Below, one piece after another: positions 1 to 8,194 of a stretch of 64,000 nt of DNA. Position 1 is the stretch's first letter, and each line of letters opens with the position of its first letter. Source of the stretch: Streptomyces sp. TSRI0107. Its GTDB lineage: Bacteria; Actinomycetota; Actinomycetes; Streptomycetales; Streptomycetaceae. Where the stretch lies: contig NZ_LIVZ01000014.1 in the NCBI RefSeq assembly GCF_001905845.1, positions 124,001-188,000 of the forward strand. Reading direction: 5' to 3'. The translations under genes were made by a program, and so were the position numbers. Below the pieces are notes generated by a model, which had not been told where the DNA came from, did not search any database, and saw nothing but the letters and a program-made list of their open reading frames with translations.

Positions 1-2
1 CG

Positions 3-554
3 GCCACCATCGCGGCGCTGGTCGAGCGGACCGGACTGACCCGGGGCGCCCTGTACTTCCACTTCCCGACCAAGGAAGCCATGGCGCACGGCGTGCTCGC
101 CCGCGCGGTGACTCGCGAGGGGATCCTCCCGCAGACGTACAAGCTCCAGGAATGGGTCGACCTCGGGCTCCTCCTCGCCCACCGGCTGCCCCGGGAGCCG
201 ATGCTGCGCGCCGCCGTCCAGCTGTCCGTCGACCCCAAGGCGCGCAGCCTGTTCGGCACCCGCTGGCCGGACTGGATCGACGTCGGCCAGGACCTGCTCG
301 AGGAGGCCAAGGAACGCGGCGAGCTCCAGCCGCACGCCGTGCCCGCGGAGATCGCCCGGCTGACCGTCGGCGCCTGGACCGGGGTGCAGCTGGTGACCGA
401 GGCGCTGCCGGACGGACTCGGGCTCTCCGAGGAGATCGCGCGGCTGTACCAGCTGATCCTGCCCAACGTGGCCAGCATCGGCGTCCTCGCCAAACTGGAC
501 ACCTCCCCCTACCGCGGGGCGCGGCTGCTCGAGGCGGAGGAGCGCTCCGCGTGA
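3..554 (+). CDS. TetR-family regulator, 5' end missing (gamma-butyrolactone-receptor-like)
   Basis: The gene enters from the left edge; the reading frame is open from base 3, so the N-terminus lies outside the window. The first visible residues (ALVERTGLTRGALYFHF) are the end of a TetR helix-turn-helix, followed by the K-E-A-M that opens the ligand-binding domain. The remaining ligand domain resembles ArpA/ScbR-type gamma-butyrolactone receptors (TWTGVQ-like segment, here AWTGVQLVTEAL). It is probably a DNA-binding repressor responding to a small molecule. The ligand and targets are unknown. It is followed by a decayed aldo/keto reductase. Confidence 0.8.
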   Translation, partial: ATIAALVERTGLTRGALYFHFPTKEAMAHGVLARAVTREGILPQTYKLQEWVDLGLLLAHRLPREPMLRAAVQLSVDPKARSLFGTRWPDWIDVGQDLLEEAKERGELQPHAVPAEIARLTVGAWTGVQLVTEALPDGLGLSEEIARLYQLILPNVASIGVLAKLDTSPYRGARLLEAEERSA

Positions 555-560
555 ACTCCC

Positions 561-591
561 TTGACTCGAAGCGCACTTCAGGCTGAAGGCT
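561..591 (+). promoter_or_regulatory. MerR-type promoter remnant upstream of the aldo/keto reductase pseudogene
   Basis: A TTGACT hexamer at 561-566 is followed by the dyad GAAG-CGCA-CTTC (568-579) and a poor -10 (TGAAGG region). A dyad between over-spaced -35 and -10 hexamers is the usual layout of MerR-family-controlled promoters. No MerR gene is visible nearby, and the downstream gene is dead, so this is probably a relic. Confidence 0.35.
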
Positions 592-635
592 CCCGTGCGT
601 GCCCCGGCCCGCGGGCACGGACGGGAAGGACCACC

Positions 636-1190
636 ATGCAGTACCGCACGCTCGGCACGGACCCGGCGCGCCGCCGCGAGGTCGGCGTCCTCGCACCGGA
701 CACCTCGACAACCCCGAGGGACTGTCCGCGAAGGTGATACGGCAGGCGGCCGAGCGCAGCAGGATGGGGGTACCGCCCGCGCGGGCGTAGCCGAGCGTGG
801 GGGAGGCTCGGGGTGGAGCGTCTCGACCTGCTGTACGCGCACACCTGGTGACGGTCGCGCCGGTCTCCCGGGCCACTTCGCGCAGCACCGCCAGCCGGGC
901 CGGGGTGCCGGGGTGTTCGTAGTCCGGGGGGCAGCGGTTTGTCCTCGCGGACGTAGGCGCCCGCCGGCAGCGGCGAGTAGGCGACCAGGGTGAGGCCGGG
1001 CTCCGCCCGCAGGTAGCCGAGGAGTTCGGGGCCCGCGTGGCCGAGGCTGCCGTCGGCGAACTGGACGGTCGGTACGTCGAAGCGGGGGCGCAGCAGGCTG
1101 TGCTGGCGTCGCCCGGCTCGAGGAGAACCTCGCCGCCGTAGACCTTGAGCTGACGCCGGATCAGCGGGTCCGGCTGGACGCCGCGCACTG
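636..1190 (+). pseudogene. Aldo/keto reductase pseudogene with inverted internal segment
   Basis: Three blocks of one aldo/keto reductase can be read. Block 1 (+, from ATG 636) begins MQYRTLGTDPARRREVGVLA and, after deletions and an inserted repeat, continues to VERLDLLYAHT near 849. Block 2 lies on the opposite strand (about 1108 down to 851) and encodes the central/C-terminal part, including LGYLRAEPGLTLVAYSPL and, after a one-base insertion, DYEHPGTPARLAVLREVA. Block 3 returns to the + strand (about 1111-1190), encoding RLEENLAAVDLELTPDQ and a stop after DAAH. The middle has therefore been flipped relative to both ends, with material lost at each junction. It cannot encode a functional oxidoreductase. 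The assignment is from recalled family sequence. Confidence 0.8.
765..806. repeat. Short G-rich palindromic interspersed repeat inside the pseudogene
   Basis: A T/GGGGG-TACC ... CGCGGGCG ... GTGGGGGAGG unit sits inside the first block of the dead aldo/keto reductase. It resembles short palindromic units commonly scattered between and inside streptomycete genes (the GGGGGTACC...GGTGGGGGAGG type). Its insertion interrupts the reading frame upstream of the VERLDLLYAHT segment. Confidence 0.45.
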
Positions 1191-1280
1191 AGCCGGGTGG
1201 GCCCCGTTGTGACAGGCCTGTGACCGGAGGTGTGGCTTCCGCCACGGACGCGGCGCGTCCGGCCCGGTGATGATCGCCGG

Positions 1281-2171
1281 ATGCGTACCGCCCTCCCGGC
1301 CCTGCTCGCCGGTGCCGCCCTGCTGCTGACCGCGTGCGGCACCGAGACCGCCGGCACGCCCGGCACCGCGGCATCGGGGCCCGCGTCGGCGCGCCCCTCG
1401 GCGTCGGCGCCGCCCGGCGACCCCGACGACCTGGAGCGGGACGGCGTACGGATCACCGCGCTGACCCCGTCGTCGCCGGACGGGTCCGGGCGGCCGGTCA
1501 CGGCCGCGTACGAGGTCACCAACGAGCACTCCGAAGCGGTGACCTACACGGTCACCTTCACCTTCGCGGACGAGGGCGGCAGGGGGCTCGCGAACGTCGA
1601 GGAGACCGTGCGGGACGTGGGTCCGGGACGGACGGTGCGAGGGACCGTCGCCGGGGACGGCATGGCCCGCAGCGCCACCCGCGCGGTCCTCACCGAGGTC
1701 CTGCGGGTCCCTGCCGACGAGGCGCCCGCCGCGTCCGGCGCCTGTCCGCCCTCCGGGATCCGGGTCACCGCGGACGAGGGGGACGCCGCCATGGGACTGC
1801 GGGTCGTCGGGCTGTCCCTGGAGAACTGCGGCACCCGCGTCCGGCACGTCGACGGGTATCCCGGGATCGCCCTGCTCGACGCCGACTGGCAGCCGGTCAC
1901 CGGCGTGGACGTGCTGCGCGGCAGCGGCGGCATCGCCACCGTGACCGGCTTCGACGATCCGCCCGGGCCGGTCGCCCTCGCCCCCGGCGAGCGCGTGACC
2001 GCGGGCCTGATGTGGCGCAACACCACCGGCATGGGCACCGCGGTCACCGTGCCGTACGTCCGCGTCACGGCGCTGCCCGGCGCCGACCCCGTGATGGTGG
2101 CCCCGCATCTCGATCTCGGCACCACCGGCAAACTGGGGGTCAGCGCCTGGCAGCGCCCGCCGGCGTCCTGA
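1281..2171 (+). CDS. DUF4232-like secreted lipoprotein
   Basis: A 296-residue protein with an N-terminal hydrophobic signal ending in lipobox LTAC (lipidated Cys19), then a low-complexity Ala/Ser/Pro linker. The C-terminal half (from about CPPSGIRV) has the spacing of DUF4232 domains: an opening Cys, LSLENCGTRVRHVDGYPGIALLD, and a closing strand-rich region. A mid-section with EVTNEHSEAVTYTVTF looks like a FxLYD-type beta domain. ATG 1281 is preferred over the in-frame start at 1230 because it begins exactly at the signal peptide. It should be a membrane-anchored extracellular protein of unknown role. It converges with the GntR gene downstream. Confidence 0.7.
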   Translation: MRTALPALLAGAALLLTACGTETAGTPGTAASGPASARPSASAPPGDPDDLERDGVRITALTPSSPDGSGRPVTAAYEVTNEHSEAVTYTVTFTFADEGGRGLANVEETVRDVGPGRTVRGTVAGDGMARSATRAVLTEVLRVPADEAPAASGACPPSGIRVTADEGDAAMGLRVVGLSLENCGTRVRHVDGYPGIALLDADWQPVTGVDVLRGSGGIATVTGFDDPPGPVALAPGERVTAGLMWRNTTGMGTAVTVPYVRVTALPGADPVMVAPHLDLGTTGKLGVSAWQRPPAS

Positions 2172-2180
2172 CGGGGCCGG

Positions 2181-2942
2181 TCAGGGCCTGACGAGCAGCT
2201 GGAAGTCGAAGGAGTACCGCGAGGCGCGGTAGATGTGGGTGCCGTACTCCACCGCGCGGCCGGTGTCGGCGTACGCCGTGCGCTCCATGGTGAGCAGGGC
2301 CGCGCCGTCCCGTTCCTCCAGGAGCGCGGCCTCCTCGGCGGTGGCGGAGCGGGCGCCCACGGTCTGGCGGGCGCTGTGCAGGGTGAGGCCGGCCGCGCGC
2401 ATCATGCGGTACAGGCCGCTCGACTCCAGCCGGGCGGTGTCCAGGGCGAGCAGATCCGCCGGAAGGTAGTTGCGCAGGAACGCCACCGGCTGCCCGTGCG
2501 TGAGGCGCAGCCGTTCCAGGGCGGTGACCTCCCCGCCCTCCGGGACGCCGAGCGCGGCGGCCACGCGGGCGGGGGCCGGTATCCGCTCCTGGCGCAGGAC
2601 GCGGGTGGCCGGACCCTGCCCGGCGGCCTCCAGGTCGTCGTAGAGGCTGCTCAGTTCCAGTGGCCGCCTGACCTGGCTGTGCACGACCTGGGTGCCGACG
2701 CCGCGGCGGCGCACCAGCAGCCCCTTGTCGACGAGGGTCTGGATGGCCTGACGGACCGTCGGCCGGGACACCCCCAGGCGCGCGGAGAGGTCGACCTCGT
2801 TGCCCAGCAGGTTCCCCGGGGCGAGCGCCCCGTGCCCGATCGCCTCCTCGAGCTGGCGTGCGAGCTGGTAGTACAGGGGGACCGGGCTGGTGCGGTCGAG
2901 TGCGAACGGCACGGCATCGAGAGCGGAGACGGTCGTCGCCAC
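2181..2942 (-). CDS. GntR/HutC-family regulator of the adjacent sugar-type operon
   Basis: A 253-residue protein with an N-terminal winged helix (PLYYQLARQLEEAI ... LGVSRPTVRQAIQTLVDKG, about residues 22-75) and a C-terminal UTRA ligand domain (from about 95; LERLRLTHGQPVAFLRNYLP). This is the HutC/YvoA subfamily that senses sugars, amino acids or their derivatives. It is divergently transcribed from the solute-binding-protein operon at 3140 across a 197-base region with mirrored -35 elements embedded in an inverted repeat. It is therefore the likely local repressor; the effector is probably the transported sugar/inositol or a product. Confidence 0.85.
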   Translation of the reverse strand: MATTVSALDAVPFALDRTSPVPLYYQLARQLEEAIGHGALAPGNLLGNEVDLSARLGVSRPTVRQAIQTLVDKGLLVRRRGVGTQVVHSQVRRPLELSSLYDDLEAAGQGPATRVLRQERIPAPARVAAALGVPEGGEVTALERLRLTHGQPVAFLRNYLPADLLALDTARLESSGLYRMMRAAGLTLHSARQTVGARSATAEEAALLEERDGAALLTMERTAYADTGRAVEYGTHIYRASRYSFDFQLLVRP

Positions 2943-2973
2943 CGGAACACCTCCTGCGGGCGGTCGAAACCCA

Positions 2974-3084
2974 GGTGTAGGCCGGGCGCCACCCCCTTGT
3001 CAATGCTTTGTACTTACATTCGGACCTGCTTGTGAAATGATGTCTTAACAAAGTATTGACAGCGGGCTTCCCAAGGGATGGAAT
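2974..3084. promoter_or_regulatory. Divergent promoters with mirrored operator arms (GntR / transporter operon)
   Basis: TGTCAATGCTTTGT (2998-3011) and ACAAAGTATTGACA (3048-3061) form an inverted pair with one mismatch, 36 bases apart. Each arm contains a consensus TTGACA -35 pointing outwards. Rightwards, TTGACA (3056-3061), a 17-base spacer and TGGAAT (3079-3084) drive the transporter operon. Leftwards, TTGACA (3003-2998) with about 18 bases to TACACC drives the GntR gene. Each operator arm overlaps a -35, as expected for coordinate repression. Confidence 0.7.
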
Positions 3085-3139
3085 CCGGTCTCAACGCAAG
3101 AGCCGTGCTTCCCCCGTCGCACAGTGAGGTGCAGGAAAG

Positions 3140-4174
3140 ATGGACCGCTCTCCTCGGGACCGCTCGTCCCGCTCCCGCTCCCGCAGCATCACCTCAGCGC
3201 TCGCCGTGGCAGCGGCGGCGGCCCTCGTCCTCGCGGGCTGCTCCAGCGGCTCCGGCGGCAAGAAGGCCGAGGAGTCGGCGGACGGCGCCGCCGCGGGCAA
3301 GGCCTCCACGCCCCGGATGACGGTCGCCCTGATCACCCACCAGTCGCCCGGCGACACCTTCTGGGACATCGTCCGCAAGGGTGCCCAGTCCGCCGCCGAC
3401 AAGGACAACGTCGAACTGGTCTACTCGGCCGACCCCAACGCGGGCAACCAGGCCGGCCTCGTGCAGAACGCCATCGACCAGAAGGTCGACGGCATCGCCG
3501 TCACCCTCGCCAAGCCGGACGCCCTCAAGGACGTCATCAGAAAGGCGAACGCGGCCGGGATACCCGTGGTCGGCCTCAACTCCGGGGTGAGCGAGTGGAA
3601 GAAGCTCGGCCTCATGGAGTTCTTCGGGCAGGACGAGACCGTCGCCGGTGAGGCGCTGGGCAAGCGGCTGAACGAGTCCGGCGCGAAGAACGCCGTCTGC
3701 GTCATCCAGGAACAGGGCAACATCGGCCTCACCCAGCGCTGCGACGGCGTGAAGAAGACCTTCTCCGGCAGCGTCGAGACGCTGTACGTCAACGGCACGG
3801 ACATGCCGTCCGTGCAGTCCACGATCACCGCCAAGCTCAAGCAGGACAAGGCGATCGACCACGTCGTCACGCTCGGCGCCCCGTTCGCGCTGACCGCGGT
3901 CAAGTCGGTGTCCGAGGCGGGCAGCGACGCGAAGGTCGCCACCTTCGACCTCAACAAGCAGCTCACCGGCGCCATCAGCGAGGGCACCATCGAGTTCGCC
4001 GTGGACCAGCAGCCCTACCTGCAGGGCTACCTGGCGGTCGACTCCCTCTGGCTCTACGAGAACAACGGCAACTACAGCGGCGGCGGTGAGCAGCCGGTGC
4101 TGACCGGTCCGGCGTTCGTCGACAAGTCCAACGTCGAGCGGATCGCCGCGTTCGCCGCGAAGGGCACCCGGTGA
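3140..4174 (+). CDS. Sugar/inositol ABC transporter substrate-binding lipoprotein
   Basis: A 344-residue protein. It has an Arg/Ser-rich start, a hydrophobic segment and lipobox LAGC (Cys34), then a periplasmic-binding-protein type I fold (Peripla_BP_4): ITHQSPGDTFWDIVRKGAQSA at the start and YSADPNAGNQAGLVQNAIDQ with VDGIAVTL next. It delivers a monosaccharide, inositol or related ligand to the permease encoded immediately downstream. A good ribosome-binding site (AGGAAAG) precedes ATG 3140. The stop overlaps the next start, so the operon is tightly coupled. The exact ligand is not decidable by eye. Confidence 0.85.
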   Translation: MDRSPRDRSSRSRSRSITSALAVAAAAALVLAGCSSGSGGKKAEESADGAAAGKASTPRMTVALITHQSPGDTFWDIVRKGAQSAADKDNVELVYSADPNAGNQAGLVQNAIDQKVDGIAVTLAKPDALKDVIRKANAAGIPVVGLNSGVSEWKKLGLMEFFGQDETVAGEALGKRLNESGAKNAVCVIQEQGNIGLTQRCDGVKKTFSGSVETLYVNGTDMPSVQSTITAKLKQDKAIDHVVTLGAPFALTAVKSVSEAGSDAKVATFDLNKQLTGAISEGTIEFAVDQQPYLQGYLAVDSLWLYENNGNYSGGGEQPVLTGPAFVDKSNVERIAAFAAKGTR

Positions 4175-5250
4175 TGGGCATGGCTCGGCAGGCTGCGCCG
4201 GCGGTGGACACGCCGCCGGCCCCCGGCCCGGGACCGACCGACGGGCGGACCGCCCGGCGCCCGCCGGCACTGCGGCTGCTCGCCCGTCCCGAGGTGGGTG
4301 TCCTCCTCGGTGCCGTCGCGGTGTTCGTGTTCTTCCTCGTCACCGCGCCGCCGGTGCGCGACGGCAGCTCCATGGCCAACGTCCTCTACCAGTCGTCGAC
4401 CATCGGGATCATGGCCCTGCCGGTCGCGCTGCTGATGATCGGCGGAGAGTTCGACCTGTCCTCCGGGGTCGCGGTGATCACCTCGGCGCTCACCGCGAGC
4501 ATGGTCAGCTACCAGCTGACCATGAACGTCTGGGTCGGCGTGCTCGTGGCGCTGGCCGTGTCGCTGGGCGTCGGGCTGTTCAACGGCTGGATGCTGGTGA
4601 AGACCGGACTGCCCAGCTTCCTGGTCACCCTGGGCACGTTCCTGATGCTGCAGGGCGTCAACCTCGCCGTCACCAAGCTGATCACCGGGAACGTCGCCAC
4701 GGACGACATCAGCGACATGGACGGCTTCGACCAGGCCAAGGCGATCTTCGCGTCGTCCTTCGACGTCGGCGGCGTCCAGGTGAAGATCACCGTCGTGTGG
4801 TGGCTGGTCTTCGCGGCGCTGGCCACCTGGGTGCTGCTGCGCACCAAGTACGGCAACTGGGTCTTCGCGGTCGGCGGCAACCAGGACAGCGCGCGGGCGG
4901 TGGGCGTGCCGGTCACCTTCACCAAGATCTCGCTGTTCATGCTGGTCGGCTTCGGCGCCTGGTTCGTCGGCATGCACCAGCTGTTCTCCTTCAACACGGT
5001 GCAGTCCGGGGAGGGCGTCGGCCAGGAGCTGATCTACATCGCGGCGGCCGTGATCGGCGGCTGTCTGCTCACCGGCGGCTACGGCTCCGCGATCGGCCCC
5101 GTCTTCGGTGCTTTCATGTTCGGCATGGTGCAGCAGGGCATCGTCTACGCCGGCTGGAACCCCGACTGGTTCAAGGCGTTCCTCGGCGTGATGCTGCTCG
5201 GCGCCACCCTGATCAATCTGTGGGTCCGCAAGACCGCGACCCGGAGGTGA
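4171..5250 (+). CDS. Sugar-type ABC transporter permease (RbsC/FrcC family)
   Basis: A 359-residue integral membrane protein of the BPD_transp_2 family with about eight to ten hydrophobic segments. The conserved stretch IGGEFDLSSGVAVITSALT near the second membrane segment corresponds to the GGIDLSVG-type motif of ribose/fructose permeases. VGGNQDSARAVGVPV is the typical cytoplasmic loop. The start is GTG 4171 (or ATG 4174), overlapping the binding-protein stop by four bases. It forms the channel of the importer encoded by 3140-6131. Confidence 0.88.
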   Translation: MMGMARQAAPAVDTPPAPGPGPTDGRTARRPPALRLLARPEVGVLLGAVAVFVFFLVTAPPVRDGSSMANVLYQSSTIGIMALPVALLMIGGEFDLSSGVAVITSALTASMVSYQLTMNVWVGVLVALAVSLGVGLFNGWMLVKTGLPSFLVTLGTFLMLQGVNLAVTKLITGNVATDDISDMDGFDQAKAIFASSFDVGGVQVKITVVWWLVFAALATWVLLRTKYGNWVFAVGGNQDSARAVGVPVTFTKISLFMLVGFGAWFVGMHQLFSFNTVQSGEGVGQELIYIAAAVIGGCLLTGGYGSAIGPVFGAFMFGMVQQGIVYAGWNPDWFKAFLGVMLLGATLINLWVRKTATRR

Positions 5251-5258
5251 CCCACCCC

Positions 5259-6131
5259 ATGACCAGCAGCGACGTCATCGACCGGCCTCTCGTCGAGCTG
5301 CGCGAGGCCGGCAAGTCCTACGGCAACATCCGCGCCCTGCACGGCGTCGACCTCGCCGTCCACCCTGGCAGGGTGACCTGCGTCCTCGGCGACAACGGCG
5401 CCGGCAAGTCCACCCTCATCAAGATCGTCTCCGGGCTGCACCAGCACACCGAGGGCGAGTTCCTCGTCGACGGGCAGCCGGTGCGCTTCACCACCCCGCG
5501 CGAAGCCCTCGACAAGGGCATCGCCACCGTCTACCAGGACCTCGCGACCGTTCCCCTGATGCCGGTGTGGCGGAACTTCTTCCTCGGCTCCGAGATCACC
5601 AAGGGCCCCTGGCCCGTCCGCCGCCTCGACATCGAGACGATGAAGCGGACCGCCGACGAGGAACTGCGCAACATGGGCATCGTCCTCGACGACCTCGAAC
5701 AGCCCATCGGCACCCTCTCCGGCGGCCAGCGCCAATGCGTCGCCATCGCCCGCGCCGTCCACTTCGGCGCCCGCGTGCTCATCCTCGACGAGCCGACCGC
5801 CGCGCTCGGCGTCAAACAGTCCGGCGTGGTCCTGAAGTACATCGCCGCCGCCCGCGACCGCGGCCTCGGCGTCATCTTCATCACCCACAACCCCCACCAC
5901 GCCTACATGGTCGGCGACCACTTCAGCGTGCTGCGTCTCGGCACCCTCGAACTCTCCGCCGACCGCAGCGAGGTCAGCCTGGCGGAGCTGACCAACCACA
6001 TGGCCGGCGGCGCCGAACTCGCCGCCCTCAAGCACGAGCTGTCCCAGGTCCGCGGCGTCGACACGGAGGAACTCCCCGACGACCCGGACTCCCGGACCCC
6101 CGGCGCGTCCCCCTCGGAAGGAAAGTCCTGA
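5259..6131 (+). CDS. Sugar-type ABC transporter ATP-binding protein (single domain)
   Basis: A 290-residue single nucleotide-binding domain, about half the size of the double RbsA type, as in FrcA. Walker A GDNGAGKST, Q-loop region YQDLATVPLMP, signature LSGGQ, Walker B VLILDEPTAAL and switch ITHNPHHAY are all intact. A C-terminal acidic/Pro tail (about 30 residues) follows the domain. The ATG at 5259 lies eight bases after the permease stop. An upstream in-frame extension from 4797 is excluded because it runs through the permease. It powers import of the 3140-encoded ligand. Confidence 0.9.
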   Translation: MTSSDVIDRPLVELREAGKSYGNIRALHGVDLAVHPGRVTCVLGDNGAGKSTLIKIVSGLHQHTEGEFLVDGQPVRFTTPREALDKGIATVYQDLATVPLMPVWRNFFLGSEITKGPWPVRRLDIETMKRTADEELRNMGIVLDDLEQPIGTLSGGQRQCVAIARAVHFGARVLILDEPTAALGVKQSGVVLKYIAAARDRGLGVIFITHNPHHAYMVGDHFSVLRLGTLELSADRSEVSLAELTNHMAGGAELAALKHELSQVRGVDTEELPDDPDSRTPGASPSEGKS

Positions 6132-6132
6132 C

Positions 6133-7035
6133 ATGGCCCCTGTGCTCGACCGCATCCGGGTCGGCTCCGCCCCCGACTCCTGGGGCGTCTGGTTCCCCGA
6201 CGACCCGCGGCAGGTGCCCTGGGAACGCTTCCTCGACGAGGTCGCCGAGGCGGGCTACTCCTGGATCGAACTCGGCCCGTACGGCTATCTGCCGACCGAC
6301 CCGGCCCGCCTCACCGACGAGGTGGCCGAGCGGAACCTGAAGGTCTCCGCCGGCACGGTCTTCACCGGCCTGCACCGCGGCCCGGCCGTCTGGGAGCCGA
6401 CCTGGGAGCACGTCAGCCAGGTCGCCGCCCTCACCCAGGCGATGGGCGCGCGGCACCTCGTCGTCATCCCCTCCTTCTGGCGGGACGACAAGACCGCCGA
6501 GATCCTGGAGCCCGCCGAACTGACCCGCGAGCAGTGGGCGCATCTGACCCAGGGCATGGAACGGCTCGGGCACGAGGTGAAGGAGACCTACGGTCTCGAC
6601 ATCGTCGTCCACCCGCACGCCGACACCCACATCGACACCGAGGCGCACGTCGAGCGCTTCCTCGACTCCACCGACTCCGACCTGGTCAACCTCTGCCTGG
6701 ACACCGGGCACTACGCCTACTGCGGCGGCGACAGCGTCAAGCTGATCGAGACGTACGGCGAACGCATCGGTTACCTGCACCTCAAGCAGGTCGACCCGGA
6801 GATCCTGGCCGACGTGGTGGCGAACGGGGTGCCGTTCGGCCCGGCCGTCCAGCGCGGGGTGATGTGCGAGCCGCCGTCCGGGGTGCCGGAGCTGGAGCCG
6901 GTCCTGGTGGCGGCCCAGCGCCTCGGCGTCGAGCTGTTCGCGATCGTCGAGCAGGACATGTATCCCTGCGAGCCGGACAAGCCGCTGCCGATCGCGGTCC
7001 GCACCCGCAGGTTCCTGCGTTCGTGCGGGGCATGA
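6133..7035 (+). CDS. TIM-barrel sugar isomerase/dehydratase (IolE-like)
   Basis: A 300-residue AP-endonuclease-2-type TIM barrel. The start IRVGSAPDSWGVWFPDDP recalls the IAPISW opening of inosose dehydratases (IolE). The metal-site landmarks typical of the family are present: WIELGPYGYLP with Glu, HPHADTHIDTE, CLDTGHYAYCGGD and LHLKQV. It sits one base after the ATPase gene and closes the operon, so it should process the imported sugar or cyclitol. Enzymatic identity (dehydratase versus epimerase/isomerase) is inferred and not certain. Confidence 0.72.
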   Translation: MAPVLDRIRVGSAPDSWGVWFPDDPRQVPWERFLDEVAEAGYSWIELGPYGYLPTDPARLTDEVAERNLKVSAGTVFTGLHRGPAVWEPTWEHVSQVAALTQAMGARHLVVIPSFWRDDKTAEILEPAELTREQWAHLTQGMERLGHEVKETYGLDIVVHPHADTHIDTEAHVERFLDSTDSDLVNLCLDTGHYAYCGGDSVKLIETYGERIGYLHLKQVDPEILADVVANGVPFGPAVQRGVMCEPPSGVPELEPVLVAAQRLGVELFAIVEQDMYPCEPDKPLPIAVRTRRFLRSCGA

Positions 7036-7115
7036 GGGCCTGAGAGGACAGAGGGTTCCGCGGGGCAACCCGGCGGTGTGTTCCCGTGCCGCCCGACCGC
7101 CCGTCCAACGACCGA

Positions 7116-8075
7116 TCAGGAGTCGTCCGCCCCGGCGCGCCGCCGTCCGCCCCGCACCAGCAGCACCACGCCCGCGGCCGTGAGGACGGCCCCCGACGCG
7201 GCCGCCGCGACCGGCGCGGTCGAACCGACCGCGCGCAGCCGGGCGTTGTCCTCCTGGGCGCGGCTCACCGCGAACTCCTGGGTGGCCGCGGTGTGGGTCA
7301 GCTTCGGGACGTCCAGCAGCACCACGGCGTCCTTCTCGGCGCCGGGGGCGCGCAGCGTGCGGCGCGGGCCGGTCTGCGCGAACAGGGTGCGGCCGGTGGC
7401 CTGGTCGACGACCAGCCGGACACCGTGGTTCGCGTACCACTCCTCGGCGAGCACCTGGTCGGCGCCGGGCCGGCCGACCAGCGCCCCGGGCACCTGCCGG
7501 GTGCCGACCTTCGTCGGCGGGACCGTGCCCGTGAAGACGTAGCCGCGATGCCCGCGGATCTTCTCGGTGCCCCGGTACGACAGCGTGATCGTCGAACCGA
7601 GCTGGCTGTCCCACCAGCTGTAGGCGCGCTTCTGCACGTCGAAGGGGAACTTCAGGTACGCCTCGCCCTCGTGGTAGGGCTGCTCCCGGCAGCAGTGCGC
7701 GGGCAGGTTGGTGGCGCGGTGGGTGACCCAGCGGTCGGTGGAGAAGTCCAGCGCGTCGTGCGGATCGGCGGCGGGCAGTGTGTCGTCGGTGTCGACGGTG
7801 GTCACCACGTCCCAGACGGCCTTGCCGCTGCGTTCGCTGTCGGCGACGTCGCCGCGCACCCGCTGGGTGACGGTGATCCGCCGGTCGCGGACCGTCTCGG
7901 CCTCGCCGGTGTCGAAGTAGCTGCCCGTTCCGGTGTAGACGGCGGTGACGTCGATGTCGATCGGGTTCACCGCCGCGCGCGGTTTGACGTACCAGACCAG
8001 CATCGGCGCGAGGACCAGCAGGAAGACGCCCAGTCCCAGCAGGACCAGGGAGAGGGGCGAGGTGCTACGGCGCAT
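7116..8075 (-). CDS. DUF3068 membrane-anchored protein
   Basis: A 319-residue protein with an N-terminal transmembrane segment (SLVLLGLGVFLLVLAPMLVW), a long extracytoplasmic domain (YFDTGEAETVRDRRITVTQRV, a TGTGSY start, and KVGTRQVPGALVG) and a C-terminal transmembrane segment followed by a basic tail. This is the DUF3068 (PorA-family) architecture common in actinomycetes. ATG 8075 is chosen because the hydrophobic anchor begins right after it; upstream in-frame sequence is low-complexity. Function is unknown. It converges with the operon at 3140-7035. Confidence 0.75.
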   Translation of the reverse strand: MRRSTSPLSLVLLGLGVFLLVLAPMLVWYVKPRAAVNPIDIDVTAVYTGTGSYFDTGEAETVRDRRITVTQRVRGDVADSERSGKAVWDVVTTVDTDDTLPAADPHDALDFSTDRWVTHRATNLPAHCCREQPYHEGEAYLKFPFDVQKRAYSWWDSQLGSTITLSYRGTEKIRGHRGYVFTGTVPPTKVGTRQVPGALVGRPGADQVLAEEWYANHGVRLVVDQATGRTLFAQTGPRRTLRAPGAEKDAVVLLDVPKLTHTAATQEFAVSRAQEDNARLRAVGSTAPVAAAASGAVLTAAGVVLLVRGGRRRAGADDS

Positions 8076-8194
8076 CGGCACTCCGGCACTCCAGGGCTCC
8101 GGGGCAGCGGCGGCCCCGCTGCCCGGAGAACGTACGGGCGGCCCGTACGGCGCGTCTACGCATCCAGGTGACAAAACCGGCCCCGCACCGGCGT

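Noticed and set aside
4797..5258. N-terminal extension of the first ABC ATPase
   Set aside because: It is the out-of-frame shadow of the permease; the conserved ATPase sequence starts at ATG 5259.
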